A stretch of 64,000 nt of DNA from an uncultured Sphingopyxis sp. (GCF_900078365.1 NZ_LT598653.1:1612001-1676000); one strand, 5' to 3'; shown: positions 45,442-54,077, numbered from the stretch's first letter. Program-made: numbers and translations. Notes: generated by a model from the sequence alone, not told the origin.

Positions 45442-46638
45442 TCAGGGCAGCCGCTTGGCGAGTTCGCCCGTCGCGTCGCCCGGCAGCGGCGCGACACCGA
45501 GCAGCCGCATCAGCAGCGGATAGACCTCGATATTGTCGACGATGCCGACGTCGCCTTTCAGCCCCGTACCGCTGGCGACGAACAGCGCGAGCATTTCGGG
45601 GTCCTGATTGTCGTAGCCGTGCGCGCCGCCCCGGACCGGCCAGTTCGGCGTGCCGGCGATAATCGACCAGCCGGGCTCGGCGATGCAGATGATCGCGGCG
45701 ACGCGCGGATTCCGGCCGTAATGCAGCCGCTCGGGCAGTTTTTCGCGGCGGTTGCATGTCATGTGGTCATGCGGTTTCAGCAGGGCATCGTACACGCGAT
45801 CATCGGTCCCCGCCGCGGGCTCGATCGCGGCATAGGGTCCGGTTTCGACCGCGATGATGCTCGGCAGGTCGATCAGATCGGCGAGCTGGATCACGCGGCT
45901 CTCGTCGATCGCGCGCATCCCGTGGTCGGCGACGACCAGCAGGCGCGCAGGCTGGCCCATCGCGGCGAGGCCGGCGGTCAGCTCGCCGATGCGCCCGTCC
46001 ACCTCGGCAATCGCGGCGTTCACTTCGGCGCTGTCGGGGCCGAAGCGGTGCCCGGCATCGTCGACCGCCTCGAAATAAAGAGTGACGAAGGCGGGGCGAA
46101 TGGCGGCGGGGCGGCGCATCCAGTCGAGGATCGTGTTGACGCGCTGGGCATAGCCGACATGCCTGTCGTAGCGCAGCCAGTCGGGCGGGCGGCTGTCGTG
46201 GATCGCGACCTCGCTCCCCGGCCAGAACATCGTCGCGCTGCGCACGCCCGCCTTGCCGGCGGTGATCCATGCCGGTTCGGCCTCGTCCCACCAGAAAGGA
46301 TCGAGCGATTGCTTCGGATCGCCGAGGCTGAAGCGCACGTCGGGGCGCCGCGGGTCGATCATATTGTTGCCGACGATGCCGTTGGTGTCGGGGCGCTTGC
46401 CGGTGACCATCGCATAATGATTGGGAAAGGTCTTGGTCGGGAATGAGGGGCGCAGCTTGCCATGCGCGCCCTCGGCCGCGAGCCGCGACAGGTTCGGCGT
46501 GATGCCCCGGTCCACATAATCGGCGCGAAAGCCGTCGATCGAAATCAGGATCGTGACGGGGTCGCGTTCGCTGCCTTCTTGCGCTTGCGCGGAGAGGGGA
46601 AGGAGCAGGGCGAATAGCAGCGGGAAAAGGCGGTTCAT
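45442..46638 (-). CDS. Alkaline phosphatase superfamily, nucleotide pyrophosphatase/phosphodiesterase-like
   Basis: The 398-residue exported protein has a signal peptide ending SAQAQ, metal ligand D in ISIDGFRADY, the catalytic Thr in SFPTKTFPNHY and the motifs YFEAVDDAGHRFGP and VVADHGM, the layout of the type I nucleotide pyrophosphatase/phosphodiesterase (NPP, ENPP-like) family. It would hydrolyse phosphodiester or pyrophosphate bonds in the periplasm. I start at the ATG at 46638, since upstream residues to 46674 are not signal-like. Confidence 0.88.
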   Translation of the reverse strand: MNRLFPLLFALLLPLSAQAQEGSERDPVTILISIDGFRADYVDRGITPNLSRLAAEGAHGKLRPSFPTKTFPNHYAMVTGKRPDTNGIVGNNMIDPRRPDVRFSLGDPKQSLDPFWWDEAEPAWITAGKAGVRSATMFWPGSEVAIHDSRPPDWLRYDRHVGYAQRVNTILDWMRRPAAIRPAFVTLYFEAVDDAGHRFGPDSAEVNAAIAEVDGRIGELTAGLAAMGQPARLLVVADHGMRAIDESRVIQLADLIDLPSIIAVETGPYAAIEPAAGTDDRVYDALLKPHDHMTCNRREKLPERLHYGRNPRVAAIICIAEPGWSIIAGTPNWPVRGGAHGYDNQDPEMLALFVASGTGLKGDVGIVDNIEVYPLLMRLLGVAPLPGDATGELAKRLP

Positions 46639-46680
46639 GCGCGCTCCGCTATGGCTTCTATGTGACCGCCCCACGACACA

Positions 46681-48249
46681 TCAGGCCATCCTGATCCCGG
46701 CGACGTCGCGTTCGACGATGCCCGTCGCGCGCTTCGACAATGTGTTGGTCGGCGTCGTCACCTTGTCGACGACCATGAAATGCGTCTGCCACGCCTCGCG
46801 GTTCACGTCGCATACGACGTAGCCGCGCTGGTCGTTGGCGAATTTGAGCTCGGGATTCCGGCTCAGGAACATGTCGGTGCCGTTCCTCCTGTCGCTGCCG
46901 TCGCCGCCGCTCGAGATCGAGGTCGCGACGAATTCGGCGCCGACGACCTTGTTTTTCAGCACGAGATCGCCGCAGAAATTCTGGTGCTCGTCGCCGGTCA
47001 GCACGACGGCATTCTTGAGCCCCTCAAGCCGCGACAACATGCGTTCGCGCGGCGCTTCATAGCCTGCCCAGCTGTCGAGGTTCAGAATCTTCTCGGGTGC
47101 CTCGGGCCGCCGCCGCCGGTCGAGCGACATCATCGTCACCTGCTGCGCCAGCGCGTTCCATGTCGCGCCGCCTTCGCCCAGATTGCGGTTCAGCCAGGCT
47201 TCCTGCGCCTTGCCCAGCACCTGCGCATTTTTGTCATAAACGCCCGGACAGGCCGGCTTGAACCCGTCCTCGCACGGCTGGTCGTCGCGATATTGCCGCG
47301 TGTCGAGCAATTGCATCGCCATCAGGTCGCCATAGCGAAGCTCGCGGTTCAGCGCGACCATTCCGCCGCGCGGCAGCATCGATCGGCGCACGGGCATATG
47401 CTCGTACCACGCCTGCATCGCCGCCTGTTTCTTGAGCATGAAGACCTCGGGCGGCGGCGCGTCGGGATCGTGGCCGTCGAGCCCCAGTTTCCAATTGTCC
47501 TTGTCCGAAACCCAGTCGTTGCGAATCTCGTGATCGTCGAAACTCGACAGGAAGGCGTGGGTGCAGCGCGCGGCCTGCAGGTCGATGTCGCCCAGCTGCT
47601 GCGCATAGGCGAGGCGGAAATCGCCGAGGTCGATCAGGTTGCGATACGCATGCTTGCGCACCGGGCGCGTCGGCAGCCCGGTGTCGAACAGATAATCCTG
47701 GCTATATTCATAGATGAAGTCGCCATAATGATAGACGAAGGCGAGATCCTCGCGCGCGAGATGGCGATAGGCGCCGAAAAAGCCCGATTCGAAATGCTGG
47801 CAGCCGCAGACGCCGAATTTCAGCGCATCGGTCGGTGCACCCACGCGCGGGAGCGTGCGTGCGCGGCCGCGCAGGCTGCGTTCACCGCCGGCGGTGAAGC
47901 GGTAAAAATAGGGACGGTCGGGCTGAAGTCCCGCGACCTCGACATGGACGCTGTGGCCGAGCTCGGGACGCGCGAGTTCGGTGCCCCTGGCGACGACGTC
48001 GCGAAAGCCGCCGTCGCTCGCGACCTCCCAATCGACCGGGAAATTGGCGAGCGGCATCCCGCCGTGGCGCTTCATCGGTTCGGGCGCGAGCCGCGTCCAG
48101 ATGACGAAGCCGTCGCTTGCCGGATCGCCCGCCGCGACGCCGAGGCTGAACGGAAATTCGCGGAAGATGCCGCCCTCGGCGCGCAGGATCGCCGGGGCGG
48201 CAAGGCCGGCGAGCGTGGCCCCGGCAAGGAAGTGGCGGCGGTCGAACAT
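46681..48249 (-). CDS. phoD: Alkaline phosphatase D (PhoD-like), Tat-exported
   Basis: The 522-residue protein begins with a Tat-type signal, DRRHFLAGATLAGLAAPAILRA. It has the PhoD-like pattern SLGVAAGDPASDGFVIWTRLAP, the N-terminal beta domain, GVCGCQHFESGFFGAYRHLA, a DDHEIRNDW metal-binding motif and LTGDEHQNF. PhoD enzymes are Fe/Ca phosphodiesterase-phosphatases that release phosphate from organic esters. The gene lies 42 bp upstream of the NPP-like gene on the same strand; the two may be co-transcribed. Confidence 0.93.
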   Translation of the reverse strand: MFDRRHFLAGATLAGLAAPAILRAEGGIFREFPFSLGVAAGDPASDGFVIWTRLAPEPMKRHGGMPLANFPVDWEVASDGGFRDVVARGTELARPELGHSVHVEVAGLQPDRPYFYRFTAGGERSLRGRARTLPRVGAPTDALKFGVCGCQHFESGFFGAYRHLAREDLAFVYHYGDFIYEYSQDYLFDTGLPTRPVRKHAYRNLIDLGDFRLAYAQQLGDIDLQAARCTHAFLSSFDDHEIRNDWVSDKDNWKLGLDGHDPDAPPPEVFMLKKQAAMQAWYEHMPVRRSMLPRGGMVALNRELRYGDLMAMQLLDTRQYRDDQPCEDGFKPACPGVYDKNAQVLGKAQEAWLNRNLGEGGATWNALAQQVTMMSLDRRRRPEAPEKILNLDSWAGYEAPRERMLSRLEGLKNAVVLTGDEHQNFCGDLVLKNKVVGAEFVATSISSGGDGSDRRNGTDMFLSRNPELKFANDQRGYVVCDVNREAWQTHFMVVDKVTTPTNTLSKRATGIVERDVAGIRMA

Positions 48250-48324
48250 GGCTGGGCTCCCTGGGCGCGAATCACCGCCCCTGATAGCCCAGCCATGGCT
48301 TTCATCAATGACCGATGCGCCGCA

Positions 48325-49062
48325 CTACAGCCACATCCGCGCCATCCACAGCGCCATCGCGATCATCATCAGATTCTCGGTGAGCGAGACGAAGCCCAGC
48401 GGCACCTTGCTGCTGCCGCCGACGCACGCGCATTTGATGTCGCGCTTGTCGATATAGACGGCCTTGAACACCGAAACCGCCCCGATGCCGCCGATGAACA
48501 GCGCGACCGGGACCGACAGCCAGTCGAGGGCGTGCGCGGTCATCAGCACCCCCGCGAGCCCCTCGGCAAAGGGATAGATGCTCGCATAGGGCACCCACCG
48601 CCGCGCGAGCAGATCATAGTTCAGGAACATGGTGGCGAATTTGTCGACGTCCTGCAGCTTCAAGAGCGCGAGCACGATCATGCTGAACGAGATGAACCAT
48701 TCGGCGGCACGCAGCGTGAACGGGCTGCCATAGGCGGCGAAGCTGGCGGCGAGCGCCATCAGCGCGGTCATCGCGAAGAGCGCGATGACGGGGGTGTAGC
48801 TCGTGGCGTCGGGATCGGTGACCTTCAGCCCGAAATGGCGGCGCAGATCGTCGTATCCGCCGATGCGCGCGCCGTCGATGAAGGTCTGCGGCGTCGTCTT
48901 GACGCCATGCTCCGCCTTGAACGCGTCGGTTTCCTCGCGCGTCGTCAGCCAGCGGTCGTCGACCGCGAAGCCGCGGCTTTCGAGCAGATATTTTGCTTTG
49001 AGGCCATAGGGGCAGATGTGCCCCGGCATGACCATGCGATGGAGGATTGCCTGTTTCGTCAT
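48325..49062 (-). CDS. Glutaredoxin-MauE/DoxX-like membrane fusion protein
   Basis: A 245-residue fusion. Residues 1-80 are a glutaredoxin-like fold with H-I-C-P-Y at the active-site position (single cysteine, monothiol-like) and TPQTFIDGARIGGYDDL. The rest has four or five membrane helices of the MauE/DoxX type, with a CACVGG motif near the C terminus that may exchange disulfides with the first domain. I chose the ATG at 49062, which directly follows a MerR-type promoter; an ATG at 49071 would overlap the -10 box. It is divergent from, and probably controlled by, the MerR gene. Confidence 0.8.
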   Translation of the reverse strand: MTKQAILHRMVMPGHICPYGLKAKYLLESRGFAVDDRWLTTREETDAFKAEHGVKTTPQTFIDGARIGGYDDLRRHFGLKVTDPDATSYTPVIALFAMTALMALAASFAAYGSPFTLRAAEWFISFSMIVLALLKLQDVDKFATMFLNYDLLARRWVPYASIYPFAEGLAGVLMTAHALDWLSVPVALFIGGIGAVSVFKAVYIDKRDIKCACVGGSSKVPLGFVSLTENLMMIAMALWMARMWL

Positions 49063-49068
49063 GCACCC

Positions 49069-49100
49069 CATATAGTCTCTGTACCATGGTACGGAGTCAA
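49069..49100 (-). promoter_or_regulatory. MerR-type promoter with 20-bp spacer and palindromic operator
   Basis: On the minus strand TTGACT (49100-49095) and TATATG (49074-49069) are separated by 20 bp, the over-long spacer that MerR-family activators correct by twisting DNA. The spacer is occupied by a perfect palindrome GTACCATGGTAC (49081-49092), extended by CTC/GAG on either side. It drives the glutaredoxin-MauE gene; the ATG lies only 6 bp from the -10 box, so the transcript may be leaderless. The merR gene starts on the other side. Confidence 0.75.
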
Positions 49101-49103
49101 GCG

Positions 49104-49520
49104 ATGCAATTGACGATCGGAAAATTGGCGGCGGCGGGCGATGTGGGCGTCGAAACGGTGCGCTACTATCAGCGCCGCGGGCTGCTCGAAACGCCGGCGC
49201 GCAGCGGCGGTGATGGTTGGGGCGGCGGGATTCGGCGCTATGGCGAGGATGACCTCAGGCGGCTCAAATTCATCCGCGCGGCGCAGGGTGCGGGCTTCAC
49301 GCTCGACGAGATCGGCGAACTGCTCGCGCTCGAAGCGAGCGATGACCGCGTCCGCGTCCGCACCCTCGCGCGCCAGCGGATCGATGTCCTCGACGAGAAG
49401 ATCGCACAGATGACCGCAACGCGCGCCGCGCTAGCGCGCCTCGCCGACCAGTGCGCCGCGAGCGACAAGGGACCGTGCCCGATATTGGCGGCGTTCGAGC
49501 CGCAACCTCTTCCGCGATGA
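49104..49520 (+). CDS. MerR-family transcriptional regulator
   Basis: The 138-residue protein has the MerR winged HTH (LTIGKLAAAGDVGVETVRYYQRRGLLETP, GIRRYGEDDLRRLKFIRAAQGAGFTLDEI), a dimerisation helix and a C-terminal QCAASDKGPCPIL. The two cysteines resemble the metal- or redox-binding loop of MerR itself, but the third ligand of mercury sensors (Cys82 region) is absent. GGAG lies 7 bp before the ATG. It most likely senses a thiol-reactive metal or redox stress and activates the divergent glutaredoxin fusion. Confidence 0.88.
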   Translation: MQLTIGKLAAAGDVGVETVRYYQRRGLLETPARSGGDGWGGGIRRYGEDDLRRLKFIRAAQGAGFTLDEIGELLALEASDDRVRVRTLARQRIDVLDEKIAQMTATRAALARLADQCAASDKGPCPILAAFEPQPLPR

Positions 49521-49553
49521 CCGCTAACGGCTGGAAGCGGACCTATGTTTCAT

Positions 49554-49630
49554 CGTCACCCCGGATTTGATCCGGGGTCCATTCACGCCAGCAATGGAGG
49601 AATGGATCCCGGATCAAGTCCGGGATGACG
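49554..49630. repeat. REP-like inverted repeat, CCCGGAT type
   Basis: An outer inverted repeat runs from CGTCACCCCGGATTTGATCC to GGATCCCGGATCAAGTCCGG and then GGATGACG, with about 15 bp between arms. Each arm also contains an internal palindrome (CCCGGAT...ATCCGGG). This is a common sphingomonad intergenic palindrome; it may act as a bidirectional terminator or REP. Confidence 0.7.
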
Positions 49631-49677
49631 GGAGTGTCGGGTTTCGACCGAAACCAGCCGTCGCCCACCTTTTACTT

Positions 49678-49756
49678 CGTCATCCCCGCGAAAGCGGGGA
49701 CCCAGAGCATGCGTAGGCTGACCCCAGACTGGGTTCCCGCTTTCGCGGGAATGACG
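49678..49756. repeat. REP-like palindromic unit, CCCGCGAAAGCGGG type
   Basis: Two arms, CGTCATCCCCGCGAAAGCGG at the left and its inverse ending GCGGGAATGACG at the right, flank a spacer with GGGACCCAGAGCATGCGTAGG. A near-identical unit lies at 56775-56852, so it is a dispersed repeat (REP/BIME-like). Confidence 0.8.
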
Positions 49757-49886
49757 AACGATTGGGTGTGTCCGCTTCCCACCCCAAAGCCGCCATCGGC
49801 CGCCCGCAAAAAATCGCTGTTCTACATTATTGCACCGTGTCGGCATCTGCCCGGCTCTTTGAAATCGTCGGCTTCCGCAACCCGCT

Positions 49887-49945
49887 CTTAAAGCCACAAA
49901 GGACGCAGTTCCGATGCGCGCGTGCGGGGCTTTTGTGGCTTTAAG
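49887..49945. terminator. Perfect 14-bp inverted repeat with 31-nt loop downstream of ychF
   Basis: CTTAAAGCCACAAA at 49887-49900 pairs exactly with TTTGTGGCTTTAAG at 49932-49945. It begins 31 bp beyond the ychF stop on the minus strand. There is no U-tract, so it could stabilise or end the ychF transcript or be a REP relative. Confidence 0.4.
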
Positions 49946-49975
49946 CGCCTATCGGCCTCATCATTGCGGTGCAAA

Positions 49976-51073
49976 TCAACTATGCAGGAAGTGCATCACG
50001 TCGCCGTCGCTCACGATATAGGCCTTGCCTTCGGCGCGCAGCTTGCCGGCCTCGCGCGCCTTCGCTTCGCCGCCGAGCGTGACATAATCGTCATAGGCGA
50101 TCGTTTCGGCGCGGATGAAGCCCTTCTGGAAATCGCTGTGGATCTCGCCCGCGGCTTCGGGCGCCGTTGCGCCGGTGTGGACGGTCCAGGCGCGCGCTTC
50201 CTGCGGGCCGACGGTGAAGAAGGTGATCAGGTGAAGCAGTTCGTAGCCCGCGCGGATGACGCGCGCGAGGCCGGTTTCGCTGAGGCCCATTTCGGACAGG
50301 AATTCCATCCGGTCGGCCATGTCCATCGTGACCAGCTCGCTCTCGATCGCCGCCGAGACGACGACCGCTTGGGCGCCTTCTGCCGCCGCCTTGGCGAAGA
50401 CCTTTTCGGAGAAGGCGTTGCCGTTCGCGGCGCTGCCTTCATCGACGTTGCAGACATAGAGGACGGGCTTCGAGGTCAAAAGCTGCGCGGTGCGCAGCAC
50501 GCGGGCTTCCTCGTCGTCTTTCGGCTCGGCCAGCCGCGCGGGCTTGCCTTCGCGAAGGAGGTCGAGCGCCTGGCCGAGCACCGACGAGGCGATCTTTGCT
50601 TCCTTGTCGCCCTGCGCCGCCTTCTTGGCGAAAGCGGGAACGCGCTTTTCGAGGCTTTCGAGGTCGGCGAGCAGCAACTCGGTCTCGACCGTCTCGGCGT
50701 CGGCGACGGGGTCGACCTTGTTCTCGACATGCTGGATGTCGTCATCCTCGAAGCAGCGCAGGACGTGGACGATCGCATCGACCTCGCGGATATTGCCGAG
50801 GAACTGGTTGCCGAGCCCTTCGCCCTTCGACGCGCCGCGCACGAGGCCGGCGATGTCGACGAAGGCAAGCTGCGTCGCGATGATCTTCTTGCTGCCCGCG
50901 ATGGCGGCGAGTTTCTCGAGCCGCGCGTCGGGGACCGCGACGTTGCCGATATTCGGCTCGATCGTGCAGAAGGGATAGTTCGCCGCCTGCGCCGCCGCCG
51001 TCTCCGTCAGCGCGTTGAACAGGGTGGACTTGCCGACGTTGGGCAGGCCGACGATCCCGCATTTGAAACCCAT
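49976..51073 (-). CDS. ychF: Redox-regulated ATPase YchF (OLA1 family)
   Basis: The 365-residue Obg-related P-loop protein has G1 GLPNVGKSTLFNAL, G3 DIAGLVRGASKGEGLGNQFL, NVDE in the G4 position and a C-terminal TGS domain (LITFFTVGPQEARAWTV...GEIHSDFQKGFI). YchF hydrolyses ATP rather than GTP and binds ribosomes in the stress response. Length and start (MGFKCGIVGLPNVGKS) match the family exactly. Confidence 0.97.
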   Translation of the reverse strand: MGFKCGIVGLPNVGKSTLFNALTETAAAQAANYPFCTIEPNIGNVAVPDARLEKLAAIAGSKKIIATQLAFVDIAGLVRGASKGEGLGNQFLGNIREVDAIVHVLRCFEDDDIQHVENKVDPVADAETVETELLLADLESLEKRVPAFAKKAAQGDKEAKIASSVLGQALDLLREGKPARLAEPKDDEEARVLRTAQLLTSKPVLYVCNVDEGSAANGNAFSEKVFAKAAAEGAQAVVVSAAIESELVTMDMADRMEFLSEMGLSETGLARVIRAGYELLHLITFFTVGPQEARAWTVHTGATAPEAAGEIHSDFQKGFIRAETIAYDDYVTLGGEAKAREAGKLRAEGKAYIVSDGDVMHFLHS

Positions 51074-51202
51074 AAAAACTCCGTGAAGTCCGGCCGCTGC
51101 TGGATGAGGGCCGGTGTTGCAGCGCCCCTAGCGCCAAGTTGCGCCGGATGCCAGTCTTTGCCGTTGCGCGCCGTTCAGACTTGCCGCTTTATCGCGCGAG
51201 AC

Positions 51203-51850
51203 ATGACGCAACCCCGCCTCCTCGCAGCCGGCACCCTTCTGGCCCTTGGCATGACCGCGGCAGTTGCCGCGCAGAGCCGGTTCGAGGAAGATGTCTTCGC
51301 CGAGCTCAACCGCTTCCGCAGCGATCCTGCGGCCTATGCCGACTATCTCGACGACTATCGTCCGCGCTTTGAGGGCAGGCTGCTGATCGGCGAAGACGAC
51401 GGCGAGATCGACATCATGACGCGCGAAGGCGTCGCCGCGGTCGACGAGGCGATCCGCGATCTGCGCCGCGAAAGGCCGCTCCCGACGCTCGAATGGAGCG
51501 CCCCGCTTGCCCGCGCCGCGGCGGACCATGTCGCGGTCCAGTCGCGCTCGGGCGCGGTCGGTCACTATACGCGCGGCAGCGGGCCCGGCGAACGGATGCG
51601 GGCGCGGGGCGGCGGACCCTATGTCAGCGAGGTCATCACCTATGGTCATCACACGCCCGAAGGCGTCGTCGACCAACTGCTGATCGACGATGGCGTGCCC
51701 GGTCGCGGCCATCGCCACAGCCTGCTTCGCCCGGCGCATCGCTATGCCGGAATCGCCTGCGGTCGCCATCCGGTGCATCGGACGATGTGCGTGACGCTGA
51801 TGTCACAGACGCGCGACGGCTCTCCGCCGCCGCCGCCGAAGCGAAAATAG
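51203..51850 (+). CDS. CAP-domain (SCP/PR-1-like) secreted protein
   Basis: The 215-residue protein has a signal peptide (MTQPRLLAAGTLLALGMTAA to VAAQ), then FEEDVFAELNRFRSDPAAYADYL, LEWSAPLARAAADHVAVQSRSGAVGH and VSEVITYGHHTPEGVVDQLLIDDGVPGRGHRHSLL, the CAP domain with its conserved His and Glu residues. Bacterial CAP proteins are secreted and of unclear function. A proline-rich tail (PPPPPK) ends it. I start at the ATG at 51203; the open frame upstream lies antisense to ychF. Confidence 0.9.
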   Translation: MTQPRLLAAGTLLALGMTAAVAAQSRFEEDVFAELNRFRSDPAAYADYLDDYRPRFEGRLLIGEDDGEIDIMTREGVAAVDEAIRDLRRERPLPTLEWSAPLARAAADHVAVQSRSGAVGHYTRGSGPGERMRARGGGPYVSEVITYGHHTPEGVVDQLLIDDGVPGRGHRHSLLRPAHRYAGIACGRHPVHRTMCVTLMSQTRDGSPPPPPKRK

Positions 51851-51905
51851 GAAGTCAGCGCGGGGCTAGCTCCCGGCATGTGTCTCCGCGAAGGAGCATC
51901 GGGTC

Positions 51906-52020
51906 GGATCGTCCCCCGGACGATCCTTGACCATGCGGGCATGGTCAACCCGATACTGACCCATCACCGGCCGGCTCGAAATGGCGCCGGCTGGTGATGG
52001 GCTCCCGCCTTCGCGGGAGC
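51906..52020. repeat. Cluster of four consecutive hairpins between convergent genes
   Basis: Four inverted repeats follow one another: GGATCGTCC/GGACGATCC (51906-51926), TTGACCATGC/GCATGGTCAA with a 2-nt loop (51927-51948), a 15-bp pair at 51960-51974 and 51987-52001 with one mismatch, and GCTCCCGC/GCGGGAGC (52001-52020). They lie between the convergent stops of the CAP-domain gene and phoX, where a two-way terminator is expected; no T-tract follows. Confidence 0.6.
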
Positions 52021-52055
52021 ACACGGCTTTTTCACTCCCGGATATTCGTCCGCGA

Positions 52056-53936
52056 TCAGTTGCCGACCGGCTGGTTGTCGGTGCGGCGCACGACGATCGT
52101 CGACGATCGCGGCTGCTCGCCTGCGACCGGCCAGTCGCCGGTCGGATGCTGGATGTTGACGAAGAAGGTCGTGAGGTCGGGCGTATAGGCCAGTCCCGTG
52201 ATCTCGCAGCCGAGCGGCCCGACAAGGAAGCGTTTCGACTGCTTGTTCTGCTGATCGACATAGAACATCGCATTGTGGCCGAAGGCCTGGTCGATCGTCG
52301 TGCCGTCGACGCCCGAATTGCCCGGGACGCTGTGATCGGTCTGCACCCACATGCGGCCTTCGGGGTCGATGCGCAGGCCGTCGGGGCTGGAAAAGGTGTC
52401 GCCGTCGATGTCGCCGACCAGATTGCTGCCGCCCGCCGCGAGCGACGGATCGCCGGCGGTCAGGAAGATTTCCCAGCTGAAACTGGTCGCCAGCGGCGAA
52501 TCGCCTTCTTCGCTGAACTTCAGGATATGACCGTGCAGATTCCGGATCCGCGGGTTGGCGGGATCGGTGACGCGGCGGCCGCTGTTGTTGGTCAGGGTGC
52601 AGAAAATCGCGCTGTTGTCGGGCGCGACGGTCAGCCATTCGGGGCGGTCCATCACCGTGCCGCCCGCGACGCGCGCCGCCTGCTGGCATTTGATCAGCAC
52701 GTCGGCCTGATTGTTGAAATCGACCGTCGTCGGCGCCGGCGGCGTCTCGCTCTGGCTGACGTTACCCGGATCCGACGCGCCGGCGGTCAGGCCGTTCTCG
52801 CCCACGGCCAGCGCGCGCCATTCGCCCGTGCCGTCGCCGTTGAAGCGCGCGACATAGAGCGTGCCATAGTCGAGCAGGTCGGTGTTCGCGGCGCGGTTGG
52901 TGTCGCTATAGGCGCGGTCGGGAACGAACTTATAGATGCACCCCGGCGTCGTATCGTCGCCCATATAGAAAGCGACGCGGCGGTCGGCATTCGCCATGAA
53001 GGCGACATTCTCGTGATTGAAGCGGCCCATCGCGGTGCGCTTCGTCGGCGCCGCGAGTTCGCGCAGCGGGTCGATCTCGACCACCCAGCCATAGTTGGTC
53101 TCGGGCTGCGTCGGGTCGAGATAATTGTCCATCGTCTCTTCGCAGGTGAGGTAGGTGTTCCACGGCGTGCGTCCGCTCGAACAATTGTTGAGCATCCCCT
53201 TGATGCTGCCCGAGAGCAGTCCCGCGGCGGGGCCGCCGGCGCGATAGCTGCTGTTGCCGGTGTAGCGGCGGTTATAGGTCGATCCGGCCTGCACGGTCCA
53301 TTTGCCGTCGCTGCCCTTGGCGACCTCGACGACGCCGATGCCGACCGCCGACAGCGCGATCGCCTTCTGGTCGGCGCTGGCCGTCGCGGCGTCGTAGCTG
53401 CCCGCCATCAGGATGTTGAAGTCGGGAAATTCATAATTCATCGCGAGGAGCCCGCGCGTGTTGGCGTCGACGTCGGGAAGCGCGAAATATTCCATGCCGT
53501 CATGATTGCCGCCCGCCCATTTCTCGGCGACTGCCGGGCTCGCGGGGAAGCTGCCCGAATAGGCGGTGCCGGCTTCGACCGAATCGCCCGCTTTCAGCAG
53601 CACGTCGACGGTATAGCCGTCGGGCACCGTCACCCGGTCGTCCTGGTTCGCGGCGACCGCGGCAAAGGTGGCGGCGAAGCTCGGCGGCGGGGTCGGGGTG
53701 GGGGTCGGCGACGGGGTCGGCGTCGGCGTGGGCGGGACCGTGACGATCGGGTTGCCGTCGTCGTCGCAGGCCGCGAGCGCCATCGCCGGAATCACCGACA
53801 GGCCGAACAGGCCGTTCCGCAGCAGCGTGCGGCGCGTCGGATTCTCGGCGACGATCGCCTCGAGGCTGTCGGGACCCGGAAGGCCGCCGGTTTCGCCGCG
53901 ATAAGGCGCACGGGCTTTGTCGGTAAGATGTGACAT
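52056..53936 (-). CDS. phoX: PhoX-family (DUF839) alkaline phosphatase, Tat-exported lipoprotein-like
   Basis: The 626-residue protein has a twin-arginine segment NPTRRTLLRNGLFGLSVIPAM leading to a lipobox-like ALAAC, then a Thr-Pro repeat linker (TPTPTPSPTPTPTPPP). The body has PhoX/DUF839 motifs such as AMNYEFPDF, EETMDNYLDP, GRFNHENVAFM, and PDGLRIDPEGRMWVQTD. PhoX enzymes are Ca/Fe-dependent phosphomonoesterases. The ATG at 53936 has AGGGGAA upstream; an upstream ATG at 53999 is not signal-like. The Tat-lipoprotein anchoring is inferred. Confidence 0.88.
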   Translation of the reverse strand: MSHLTDKARAPYRGETGGLPGPDSLEAIVAENPTRRTLLRNGLFGLSVIPAMALAACDDDGNPIVTVPPTPTPTPSPTPTPTPPPSFAATFAAVAANQDDRVTVPDGYTVDVLLKAGDSVEAGTAYSGSFPASPAVAEKWAGGNHDGMEYFALPDVDANTRGLLAMNYEFPDFNILMAGSYDAATASADQKAIALSAVGIGVVEVAKGSDGKWTVQAGSTYNRRYTGNSSYRAGGPAAGLLSGSIKGMLNNCSSGRTPWNTYLTCEETMDNYLDPTQPETNYGWVVEIDPLRELAAPTKRTAMGRFNHENVAFMANADRRVAFYMGDDTTPGCIYKFVPDRAYSDTNRAANTDLLDYGTLYVARFNGDGTGEWRALAVGENGLTAGASDPGNVSQSETPPAPTTVDFNNQADVLIKCQQAARVAGGTVMDRPEWLTVAPDNSAIFCTLTNNSGRRVTDPANPRIRNLHGHILKFSEEGDSPLATSFSWEIFLTAGDPSLAAGGSNLVGDIDGDTFSSPDGLRIDPEGRMWVQTDHSVPGNSGVDGTTIDQAFGHNAMFYVDQQNKQSKRFLVGPLGCEITGLAYTPDLTTFFVNIQHPTGDWPVAGEQPRSSTIVVRRTDNQPVGN

Positions 53937-54077
53937 GCAGTTCCCCTGTTTTTCGGTTGAGCCCCGGGACTCGATTGTCCCGGTTTGGAGGTGGCGCACC
54001 GATTGCAGAGGTTCGTTTCAGTCGCGTGGCTTGAAAGCGTCGAATTGCAATGACTTATATGACGGTCATGTGACGGA

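Larger units (their letters stand above)
49521..49975. other. Intergenic region filled with palindromic repeats
   Basis: No gene is supported in these 455 bp between the convergent merR and ychF genes. It contains two REP-like inverted-repeat units and a long-loop hairpin (listed separately). Small open frames across it are encoded by the repeats. Confidence 0.75.

Noticed and set aside
46780..49113. 777-codon plus-strand open frame across phoD and the glutaredoxin fusion
   Set aside because: It runs antisense through two supported genes and a promoter; no domain seen.
49625..49897. Short open frames on both strands in the merR-ychF gap
   Set aside because: They are encoded by the palindromic repeats themselves (AKAGT/AFAGM-type peptides) and lack start signals.
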